Assembly: GCF_001039355.2 (NCBI RefSeq)
Contig: NW_019775582.1
Span: 1 to 38,020, forward strand
DNA from: Lingula anatina
Taxonomy: Eukaryota > Brachiopoda > Lingulata > Lingulida > Lingulidae
Direction: 5' to 3'
DNA length: 38,020 bases
Shown here: one piece after another, positions 1 through 11,300 of the stretch
How the letters are laid out: each line of letters begins with the position of its first letter
How positions within the stretch are numbered: the first letter of the stretch is position 1
Position numbers and translations under genes: made by a program
The notes under the pieces: generated by a model
Told to the model about the DNA's origin: nothing
Databases searched by the model: none
Seen by the model: the letters and a program-made list of their open reading frames with translations, nothing else

Positions 1-190
1 GATGCAAACTAAAAAAAAAAGTAATATAAAAAGATGGTTATGATAACTAATAATAGTATTTACACTCGGAAAACTAAAAAAAAAAATTAGAAAATAAATT
101 AAAAAAAAAAACATCCTGGCAGTTGAAGTCTGTTTAAATGCTTTGAAATGATAGAATATTTGACCACTGGATTGTGCTTGTTAAAAGAGG

Positions 191-349
191 CAGGCCCATA
201 GCCAGGGGGGGTTTGAAAGAACCACCCTTTTTGTCAGAAAAAGGCCCATTCCGGGTACAATTTGATATAGGTACACGAAGGTTTCATTTTAAAAGGTCCA
301 CTTTTTCAGAAAAAGAACCCCCCTTTTGACTTTGCTGGCTACCGGCCTG
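191..349. mobile_element. MITE with CAGGCC..TAGCCAG inverted ends
   Basis: A short non-autonomous element of about 159 bp. The left end CAGGCCCATAGCCAG is matched in inverted orientation by CTGGCTACCGGCCTG at 335-349. The flanks carry a perfect 5-bp direct repeat AGAGG (186-190 and 350-354), which looks like a target-site duplication. The interior has no coding potential. A related copy in inverted orientation lies about 60 bp downstream. Confidence 0.6.
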
Positions 350-404
350 AGAGGTAAATTTTTGAGCAGCTGTTTTAATGACCTGTCAAAGGAAACCTAT
401 TGAC

Positions 405-537
405 TTTCCCTGGTTACAATGAAACATTTGTGTACTTAGATAAAATTTTACCCAGAATGGACCTTTTCCTGACAAAAGGGGCGGTTCTTTCGAACCCCCC
501 CGACCCCCCCCCCCCCCTTCCCCCGGCTACGGACCTG
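405..537. repeat. Inverted, degenerate relative of the 191-349 MITE
   Basis: Read on the minus strand this begins CAGGTCCGTAGCCGGGGG and continues with a G-rich run and GTTCGAAAGAACCG, matching the left end of the element at 191-349 (CAGGCCCATAGCC, then GTTTGAAAGAACCACCC). The opposite end is degenerate (TGACTTTCCCTGGTTAC), so only one terminus is clear. It includes a poly-C run at about 497-517. Short open frames here are low-complexity artefacts. Confidence 0.5.
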
Positions 538-639
538 AAATATATGTGCGGATTCCCGAATTTCCAAATCACTTCTGGTGCTTCATATCCAACTAGGCTT
601 ATATCGCCAAAACACGTGTGCAAAAATAGTACATATTAT

Positions 640-972
640 ACGTAATGGGAAAAGAATGAAAACAAATTATTCGGTGGGCCGTGGATTCTGTAGGTGTGCG
701 GTTCTATTTTCGCGCACCTAAAAATCGTCTGGTCATGAGAAACTTTTATCCAATAGAAATGTTGTTTCAGTTACAATTGACCAATCAAAACAAGTGGGTC
801 AAGGACAGTGTCAAGGATGCAAGATTATGACACACTGGCAAAAATCTCGGTATACTTTTAGTCCAAGGAATTCATCAATGTACACCTTTTTTCCGTTAGC
901 GTCATGCCGAAACTTTGATGAATGAATCTGAATAGCAGAACAACCGGTCTCTTGCCACAACAGTGCTTCAAG
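640..972 (+). promoter_or_regulatory. Possible promoter and non-coding exon 1 of gene 1
   Basis: The segment is richer in CpG than its surroundings (CGCGCACC near 710) and ends in a strong splice donor, CAAG|GTAAGA, at 972/973. The first coding exon of the downstream gene has a good acceptor (TTTTTTTCAG, ending at 2350) 46 bp before its ATG, which requires a non-coding exon upstream; this donor is the best candidate I see. No TATA box or clear initiator is visible. Confidence 0.25.
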
Positions 973-1104
973 GTAAGAGAAGTGACAGTGGAGTCAAAAA
1001 AACTTTCACTGGACTCGAAAGACGTAGAAACCTGGTAGGGGATACATCCAGATCTAAAAATGCCTAATAGTAACGTTATTAGATCTCATTGATGTGACAT
1101 TGAC

Positions 1105-1273
1105 CAGGGGCGGATTTAGGGCGTCTTCTGGGTCTTCCGGAAGACGGTCAGATTTGTCAAGTTTACATTGACGGGTATCTAATTTTTTCTGTCGGAAGAC
1201 TGTCAAAAATGGAGGATGGATCAACAAAGATAAATTGGAAGACTGTCAGAAAATAACTCTGGATCCGCCCCTG
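1105..1273. mobile_element. hAT-like MITE, ends CAGGGGCGGAT
   Basis: A 169-bp element. The left end CAGGGGCGGATTTAG is the inverted counterpart of the right end CTGGATCCGCCCCTG. The interior contains the words GGAAGAC and GACTGTCA several times in both orientations. Flanks ATTGAC (1099-1104) and ATTGAT (1274-1279) could be an imperfect target duplication. CAG(G/T)GGCGGAT ends are common among hAT-type non-autonomous elements in animals; the superfamily is inferred from the ends only. Confidence 0.6.
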
Positions 1274-2396
1274 ATTGATCTTCAGTTGTAAAATTCACAT
1301 TACTGACATTTCCGGGTTCTCCAATTTACTTCCTTGGTTCTAGGGAGGCAAATCTATTTCTGTCAGATAAAACGTGCATTACATGTATATTCTCCCAGGA
1401 GGACACCAATGAGGACACGATTCCCATTGTCATAATTTAACCCCTTTTTATGTAGAAAGACTGTTCTAGTCTCAGTTTAATTTTGATGTGTAAGACGTCT
1501 TATATCCTGTGTAAGCTGGCATGTGGCTGTAGGCAGTGGGAATTGTAAGGGTGAAAAAAGGTCATTTATTTCAGAAATAGGACTTCCCTTTTTAATTGCT
1601 GACGGGCCTAGTAAGCTATGAAATTTCAGTACTTTTGCATTATTAACTTCATTTAATAATAATAAATTTTATGATTTTGAATTTGGTGTATGTCTGATAA
1701 ATTCAAATAAATTTTGATAAGTTTGGCAATTTAAATGTTTTACAAGAACAACAAGAAATTTATATCAGTCTGTTGAGTTAACCACTGGTCCTAGACCCTA
1801 CGCCCGCAGCCAGTAAAATTTTGTTTGAACTAGTAGATTTTTCAGAATATGAGGTCTGACATGGCCATTAGGTATTTCATATAAGTTTTCAAAAGAGCTT
1901 TCGATTTGATTTACTTTATTCTAAAATGACACACATGATGATACTAAATAGAAAAATGTTTGAAAAAACCAATGACTTGTTTTTACCACTACTTGTTATT
2001 ACTACTAATAATAATAAGGCAATGGGGCAATACTGACATTTTTTATTAAATCCAGTGAATCATGATTCAAAACAGTAGATTTTAGAAAAAGTGCTGGTCC
2101 AAATGGTCAGTAAGCCTAAAGGTTATGTCTCAGACTGTTATATTTGCCTTTATCTGCACATAAGTCCTGTAGACGGCCATAGGAATATTCCAAAGTAAAT
2201 AAAGAAATTGAATTGTCCATGATAATTCTGATTGGATAATAGAAATGTCTTTAAAAAAAATTTGTTCTATGAAACTGAACTTTCTTCTAAAGTCAGCTTA
2301 TATTGCCTTTCATAAGTTTGATTGATGTTTTAATCAGTATTTTTTTTCAGAAGAAGTTGGCTTTTTCTACATTTTAGCTTTCAAGTAGAACATATA
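1274..2396. other. Upstream non-coding DNA (putative 5' UTR intron)
   Basis: AT-rich sequence with no open frame of note. A (TAA)n-like stretch lies around 2005-2018. The only functional signal I can support is the pyrimidine tract and acceptor TTTTTTTCAG at 2341-2350, followed by a 46-bp leader to the ATG at 2397. Confidence 0.4.
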
Positions 2397-5300
2397 ATGG
2401 ATCCTTTTCCAACTCCAATAAAAACATACTCAAGAAGGACAAAGGTTTTTTTAAAAGGGACCACCCACCAGATTTTTTCGCCTAAAAGTTGCAAACAATT
2501 TGAAGACAGTTTAGGTAAATTTTTGTAATAAATATATACCCACTAGTCGGCACTTGTACTTCTTAATCTCACAATATCTAAAGAAATTCTGTATGGCTTT
2601 TTCATGCCAAATGTAATTTTCCTTGTGAAAAGAGCAATTTTTCTTCTTCTCACAAATCATTTCTCAACCAGCCTCCCTGCACTCAGATTCAATGTTTTTG
2701 CATCATTTTTAATGAAATAACTTAGTTCTTAATGATTCATGTCAATTCATGTAGATGGCTGTCCATCTCCCTGATATTTCCAAAGGAAATATTGACATCT
2801 GGCATAATTTTATTTAAGAGATTTTATTGTTTTAAAGTCTGAATTATTTAACTATACAAATATGACTTTACGATATTTTCATACCTGTAGATAATACCTT
2901 TAATATAGATATAATATTAGATATGAACAACCAAATTTTTTTCCGTTTTTTCTAATATGTGCTTTTCAGTGTCTGAGACATTGGGTGAAAGTAATAGGGG
3001 GAATTGTTCCAGTGTTTCTTCAAAAGCAGTACTTTCCACCTCAGGTAAATTTCTCTTTGTAATTACTCCTGTGCTGCCAGTTTTACACTGTCAGCCTAGG
3101 CATACTCTGAAGTGCTGAATAATAGTAGATTATTTTTTTTCCAGAAATTTTCCACCCGGCACGATCTTATTTTCCCTGGCACGATTAATAATTTCCCCCA
3201 CATTATCCACATGGCACAGTTATTTGGCAGTCATTATGCTGGTTGGAAGTTTCGGAAATGTTAATGATCGTTTCATAGGACAAGTTAATTTTTGCAAGCA
3301 CTACTTTCGAACTTGTTTTTTAGCATAAATAAAAGTAGCTCATCAACACATGCAGCTGGGAGCAGACATAAAAGAGCTTTAGACTGCTCCTTTCTTTTAA
3401 TTTTTGGTAGGAAATTTAACCTATTTTCGTGACCTACTTTTCTGCCCCATTGATATACAGTATAGAATGCCAACTGAAAAATACTTTCATATATCATTTT
3501 TCGGGTAAAATTAAACAATGTCTTTTGGCAATTCTCTTAGTTATAATACTTGAAACTCTATGCTGGCATTTGGTTGGCTTTTGTGGCAAAAAATTGCCTT
3601 GATATGCATCTTTAAATGAATTCTTTCAATGCTTAAGTGCACAAACATGCTTATGAACAATGAAGGGAGTGTGTTGTAACTAACGTGCATTTGTAAACGA
3701 CTTCGAACTCTGCCACAATATTTGTTTTTCCTTGTATGAGTGCTAATTTAGGCAGGGCACTCTGATTGGCTAAGACCATGGGAACACCTATGGTTGACAT
3801 CTATTCTGTTTTGGGGAGAGGACGTTCTTCAATACAGACTTGAATTTGGAACAATTAATTTTTTTAATTGGCCAATTTTGCTTTAGGTCGTGACCCACAT
3901 ACGTAAAAATAAATTAAGTTTGGGATATGTTTCATTTTTGCTTATATCGGTAAGAATCCCTTTAATTGTTCAGCCATCACACCTTCATAAATTTTGGAGG
4001 AAACTGGTAGCACACTAGCTACTCTGTAATTACGTTTATCAAAACTGCCCATCATTTTGAAAACTGGTGTAACATTGGCACTTGGGAGGAAATGTTTCAG
4101 GATTTGTACTAGGTGGTCTGTATGTTGAAAGAAAGCACCATTTACTATTACCTATGTTCATGACTAGTGGTTTAAGTTCTATGTCTGGAGATTTTATGTT
4201 AGCTTACCTTTGGATAGGGATTGAAGATTGCACATAAACAATTATCTCTCCTTTGTCATTTCTGCCTTTTCTAAACAAACTGTTGTTTTCTACTTTAAAC
4301 TGGGTATCAGAAAATGATGAATCCATTTTTGTTTCAGTCATAACCAAACGGTCAATAACATTTGTTTGTAAGATATCTCTCAAGTCCCAGAATTGGTTGC
4401 ACAGACTGTTTATATTCACATGGTTTACAATAAAGTTTTTGGGTGTTTTTTCCTTTCTTTGAACTGGTCAGTTTCCTGGATCTACCAAAGTGCTACATAC
4501 TAATGTACGATACTGAGAGACAATCAATTGCATTTTTCCATTCTTAACGATGTACAATTGTAGGAGCTCGGTCCATGTACTTTACTTTCTATTAAAGCGA
4601 TTTGCTTACCACAAGAGGTCATTAATTAAGGTACACTCGTTATTTGCTGGACAACTAAGTACTTGAGATCGGAAGGTTATCATGTTTGGTCAGTGCTTGA
4701 ATGTCTAATGAGACTTTTATTATTTCCGATATCCTCCTGTAATTGTTGAATTTTGACATCTTTTTTGACATATATGGTATATTAATGCTAACCCATTATT
4801 GCTACCATTTTATGATTTAAGGTTCAGGTGTTGGTGTTAGAACAGTTCTTGGTAGCAAAGCAAGTGATTGGGAAACTTGTGAGGATTTAGATGATAGTAT
4901 TGAATTACCAAGAGATGCCACAGAGGCAATTGGTAGGTTAACTTTCACTGATATGGATTATAAGTAGTGTACTCTGATGAATTGATGCATAATCTGTTAC
5001 TAATTTTAATTTAAAAATGTACAGTAGTAAATTGGAATAATGTTCCCAGTCCAGAATAAATCAATCTTTAAAACCCTTTTTTGACAGCTTTTTTAATGAA
5101 AATGAAATAAATGGTTTACTTATTGTAATGCTGTCCTTATAAATTCATTACGGTTGCTTTTAGAAATGTATATTTGATGTGGAATTTTGTTGCTAAGATT
5201 ATCAAATAAGATTGGTACAATCATGCCTGATTTGGACATCTTGATTTATGAAGAAAATCATCAGATAATCATTCTGAATAAAAAGTTAAATTTATCATAG

Positions 5301-8300
5301 ATCATCATCACCATAGAGTAGCTTTCAGTGGGGAAGAAGGTGAAGACATCACCCTAGCCTTGAAACAAACTGCTCTGAAAACTTCAAGTTAGTACTTTTA
5401 CCTACTCATACTGTAGTTCCACAAAAGTAACGGCTAAATTAATGAAAATGCCACTGAACCTATTAAGATAAACCATATCTTAATGTCAAAACTTCTTTTA
5501 ATCTATATTGATGGTTAAAAGCAGGTTAAAAGCAAGTATAACCTGTAATGTTTTTGCCTCTTTTTATTCTGTGAAAAACCCTTGTGATTTTAGAAAAATG
5601 TAGTCTGCATAGATTGACAAGAAGTCAGTTTCCCTTAGCTACAAGTACCAGAAAAGAAAACGTTTCCCCTGAACACAGAAATTCTACTCTTATTGACACA
5701 GATTGCGCCAAATCCATCTGTGATATTCCACCTCCAGAGTGCATGTCAACTATTCATGGTAAGTAGGGTGCAGTTCATTGACAAAAAAGGAATAGTTTTG
5801 TCAAGTTATTGAATTTATTATTTCTTATGGTATTGTTTGGGGTTTTGTGGGTGAAGGGATAAATTCAATTACAACATAATGTTTTTTTTTTCTTTAAAAA
5901 GACATAGAGAATATCACACAGATTTATGTGTAAGGAAAGAAGAATTGTGGCAAATGTTTTTGCACTGAAGATTGAAAAGTGGTGGAAGAACAATATTGAG
6001 AATTTTTAATTTTGTCAGAATTATTTTTCAAAGGAGGCTTCGTTTATAACAGCTATTTGCATGATAGCACTAAACATCATTTGTTTTACTGCTTTTTAGA
6101 ATTTCCAGGTTCTGCAACTGAAGAACGAAATACAACAGGACTGGCAATTTTTAAGAGAGATATTTCTTCATCACTTGCTGGTCCACAGAAAAACCAGTTA
6201 CCTCTTGTATCAATACCATTGCCAAATATAGAGACATGTAACCTGCTTTGCAAACAGGAAAAGAAGAAGAGGAGAGCAGTTAGACAGTCCTTTGAATTAT
6301 CTAATGACAGAGGGGATAATGTTCATAGTGAAAATAAAAATGGCAAGCAGTTGAAACCAGGACAATGCTTCAATTCAACCTTGATTGGTGCGAAGGCAAC
6401 CAATATTAAAGAAGTGAAAATCACACCTGATGTTTCTTCCATTACAGGTAACTAATCTGATACGTGCACCTTATCAAAGGGACTGATTATTTTTTTGTCC
6501 GTTCTATTTCCATCTTTTAAGGTAGCATGCTACAATCTCTCTGTGAATAATGAATTAAATTACTTCCTGTGTCCAGCTATTGTTTTTACCACAAAGTTAA
6601 AAGAATACAGGTTTCCATATATGTGGCTTTTAATTTTCAGGGTCATTCCACAATTTTATTTTAAGGTTAGGGATTTCAAAAGAAGAAAAAATACATTTAT
6701 TATAAATTTACTTTGCATATACATATTGCTTTGTAGACATTTTGTGTTTCTTTTTCTAGGTTTTCTCTCAAATAAGCAAAGTGTATCAAAAAGCACCAAG
6801 TCAGCTGAGATTAGAGAAAAGGCTGCCTTTGTAAAGGGGGATGAATGTATGGCAGACAGCACTACATGCTTAGGTTTGCAAAGATGTGCATTAAGTCTGA
6901 TAAGTAGCTCAATTTCTGTTGGAAATGTGATTTTTGTCATTTCTTTATTTAAACCAACCAAGCGGTAGAACGATGTATGTTAGTCAGCCAGTCATATTTT
7001 ACATATAATTTAGTCTAATTGGAAACATTGTCTCTCCTAAATTCATGAAGACTTTGGCTGATCTTCTTAGAATACAGGTGGAATTCTATTCAGACTTATC
7101 ACATAATCTGCAACAACGTCAGTTAGTTTTGATTCCAAGTCCTGTATTTGATAAAAAAAACTTTATTTATATGTAAAAGTAATGTAAATTGATATATGAA
7201 GCACTTTTTGCATCTAAAGTTTTGATAATAAAAAAGAGTTGTTCCTCTGACTGAAAGTGAATATTATTTGTAACTATCCAATGAAAAATTTTTAAATTAT
7301 TTTAAATAAGATTAGATGGTCATTCTGCATCAACTGGTAATAATATTAAAACTCAAACAATTAAAATACTTTTATCACATGGTAGTTTTCTCAAACATTT
7401 TTTCGCTCAAAAACTGATTTCGACTGGAAAAAAATGGGAGATAGTATTGTATGTGCAAAGATGACTTTAGGGCAGCTGTCCCCCAGCAGGATTATTGCCT
7501 ACCAACTCCCTTTCCTAAGTATATTTATAATATGCAACTCCAGAATAAGTACTACTTTGCAAATAGGAGATGACTATTATGAATGAACTGAATTTGAAAT
7601 TGATACCATTTTAGAATTGGATTGTCATCTTGGTCAGCAAAAGAAAACAGAACAGTGTTTCAATTCCACATTGATCAATAATCAAGCAATCAACATAAAG
7701 GAAGCCAATGTCATGCCAGATCTTTCATCAATTGCTGGTAAGTTGTCTTCAATGAAAGTGGACTCACATGCATTTTTTCTTAAAAACAAAATTTCATATC
7801 TTTTTGATACAAGTCATATTTTTTTCAGAAGCCAGTAGTGATATGTTTCCATCAGCAGTTATGAAACAGTTGATAAGTGAAGTGACACCTAATAAACCCT
7901 CAGTTTCAAATGTTAATGGATGTTTGTAAGTACTCGAGACCACCTGCACATTCAAGCTTTATAGAGAGAATGAGATCCTGCAAATTATTGCTTTTACTAG
8001 GAAGTAAAACTGCTGTGACCCCAATACTGTGCCTATTATACATGCACAACATTTTTGCATGGTAGTTTTTGCCAGTATTTTTAATGTTTTCCAATATTAT
8101 AGATTATATTATTGATATACCTTGTATACAGATACTTTGTGTCTTTAGAAATTCTGATCATTAAGTCTGTCTGGGTTGCACTGTTGCTGACTCATCTCTT
8201 GTTTATCCCATAACTGCCAAACTATATTTTTGTTTTTCTTCAAATTTTCAGTGTCTTTGGTTGGTAAAAAATGTTCCTTTCAAAAATCAGAATGTTTTTG

Positions 8301-11300
8301 AATTATTTTTTCAAAAGTGATTAATTTTTATGTACAGATACAGATGTGTCAGTACATATAGCCGTCACCTGCCCCTGTCGTCCCCGTTGTCGCCATCCAC
8401 TTTCAGTGATATCACGATAAGTGAAAAAACATTTTACCCCTTCTCTTAAAAATTACTGAACAGATGAATATTCATAAAATGCAGGTAAAGTTTAAAAATC
8501 AGCTTGATTGGACCATTTTTACAAAAGTCATGCTTTTTTTCCAGCTCATTTTATCTACCATTATACCGATAACATTTAAACCATGTCACATTTTGCTTTA
8601 CAACTTGTAGGAATGATTCATAGGACTAATAAACAGATCATATTTAAAAATAACCTTGATCGGTTCAGTTTTGACAAAGTTATGCCTTTTTTGTATGTAC
8701 TAAATGGTTTTTCCTCAGATTCAGTTCTTAGGCAAGTTAACAGTCTCATTATTGAACTAATTAGATACGTAAAAGTGTTCTTTAGACATTTTCTGCATCT
8801 TAACAATATTGTTGATTACATAAAAATAATAGTAAGCCTGTAATCTTGTATTGTGTAATGAACTGTCAAATATGGAAATATACTCAAATGAGTGCAGTTT
8901 GTCAGATTTAATCCTTCACTATGTTCCGAATCTCAGAAAAGAGCAAGTTGGGCATTTCAAACTGTTCTATTGATATTTTTTCTATCTCAGCAACTTTGTT
9001 ACGGTAAAAACTTTTCGTTGTTTAAAAATTAATTGTTTAAAAATTAATTTATATTTTTAATTGCATAAATCCAGCAAAATTTTTCAAAATTATGTTTCCC
9101 CAACTCCTGGGTATGACGAAATTTTCAAAACTTCAACCTTCGGGCTTTTATCCTTATCGGCTTTTATCCTTGTTCCTCACATATTGTGGATATTTATCAC
9201 TACTTCCAAAGTCACTTTCTGGTGGTAAATGATGATCTATATTTATTGGTGCTACTGGATTTCCTTATGTTATCTTACCCAAAAAGAAAGTTGAGAATTG
9301 TTATTTCATTAAGAAACATACCTCCAGATGGAGGAGAGGGATCAAGCTAAACCTAATTGCTACCCCACATAATACGGTAATGTGCCATGAATTTCGATCA
9401 GTAAAAAATAATTCAATTTGGGGAAAGATCATTTTGATCGAAATTCATGAATTAAGGTGCTCAGAACTTGCAAACGTTCGAATTTCATGGAATTTTGTCA
9501 ATTTTGACCGGAAGTTGTCTGTTTGTCGTTAGGCCTTATGTTTCCTTCTCCTGATGATCTATCTAGAGTTACCGTAATGTCTGATTAGTGAGTGTCGGTA
9601 ATTGCGCCAAATTATATACGCCCAAGCACTTAGTGTGCGATCCAGAGTGCGAGATATTGATCGGTATGTTGGCTGGGGACGCCAATCGCCATCATAATCA
9701 CCAGGCCATTGAACTTAACTCTAGCCGCAGTGCGAGAATATAATGTTTGTTTTGCTTTATGCGCACGATAGCATCGTCAACAGTACGGGAATTGAAAGTG
9801 TACATCTGTGCACATCATTTTTAAGATCTACCTGACAGGCACCCTTTGCAGTTCTTTTTTTTTTCATTTTTAGTAAACCAAATTACTAATTTCACGTATT
9901 CAGATATAGTTGTTTTCCTTATTCATTTAAGTTTCTTTCATCTCTACCATGGAAATTATTTAATCTTTGTTTTTAATAAGTTTTTTTTAATGCCCTTTTT
10001 TATAAAGTTAAGATGTTTATTGTGACATGTGACTACTTTTTTTAACTATTATACTAATCATAATAACAATAATAATAAGTTTATAATAACAATTTTATTG
10101 GACACTTACACATTTTAATTTTCTTTGTATTTCGTTATAACGTTATTATTGTTCAAGGCCACTAACACAATTTCTTAAATAAAATATATGAAAAAAAAAC
10201 ATCTAAAGACTGACACGTTATTATTGTCCAATTACATTACATCATCTAAAGTAAAATAAATGAAAAAAGTAATTGTAAAGTGTGACTCGTTAATTGTTTT
10301 TGTCGTAAATTCATACTGTCAGTTTGATTCTTTTTATCACTGAATTAATGTTCACATACAGTCTCTAAAGGGGTTTCTGTCATTGATGTCGTCAGGGGTG
10401 AACCCGAGGAACTCCTCCCCATCGCTGCCCAAAAACGGATTGGACAGATCCTCCGGTTCTCCCCCAAGTGCTGGATTGATGCCAGTGGCATCGAAACTAA
10501 GTCTTATCATTTCTGGGGGGATGTGTGACCATACGTCATTAATCCACTCGAGCACTTGTTCCTTCGAAGCTGTTTGGATCTTGTCGATGCTACCCCCAGC
10601 CTTGATGATGGCTTCTATGGAACTCCACATCCTCTCTGACCACAGCCTCCGTAAATTCCCCTTGAACGGCTTGTTCAGGGATATGTCCAGAGGCTGGGCC
10701 AGAGAGGTACATCCTCCTGGGATGATGGCTGCCATGGCGTTGGCCCATCTCAATTCTTTATTAACCATGTCGGTTGTGTGCACCGAGAAGGAGTCCAGGG
10801 CGTCTCTCCGTAAACAGTCGAAGAACTTCCTTTATCCACAAAAGCATCACCTCCTCCTTCATCCACCCAGTGGGATTGGCAGTTACGACCCATCCAGGAG
10901 GTGCAGTTACTCCGGGTCTCTCTTCCCTAAAATGAGATTGGAAGAATTTAATGAACATGTGAAATGTAACATTTTTACCTAAAAGGTTTCAGCCAATGTT
11001 GCAGGATTAAATGGTATAATCTCGAGGCTAGCTGAGCTTCTCTGAAATTTAAGAATAAGTTACATAGCATTATTATGTAAAAAATCAGCGGCGTATGGTT
11101 TGTTGTTAGATAAGATGCATTAAATTTTACTACATTGATTTGTTGGTAAGATCAAACGTATATTTATACTACCTTTAAAAATGATCACAGATGGCAATTT
11201 ACGGCCGTCTGCCGTAACCGCCAGGACAACCATAAAATGCTTCTTTTCGGCACCACTGGAAATGATTTTGACATCTTTGTCGCCTCTTGTGTGCAATGTC

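Noticed and set aside
8583-8843. 86-codon plus-strand frame
   Set aside because: It overlaps the diverged TTGAT.GG..TTTGACAAAGTTATG repeat unit and has no domain resemblance.
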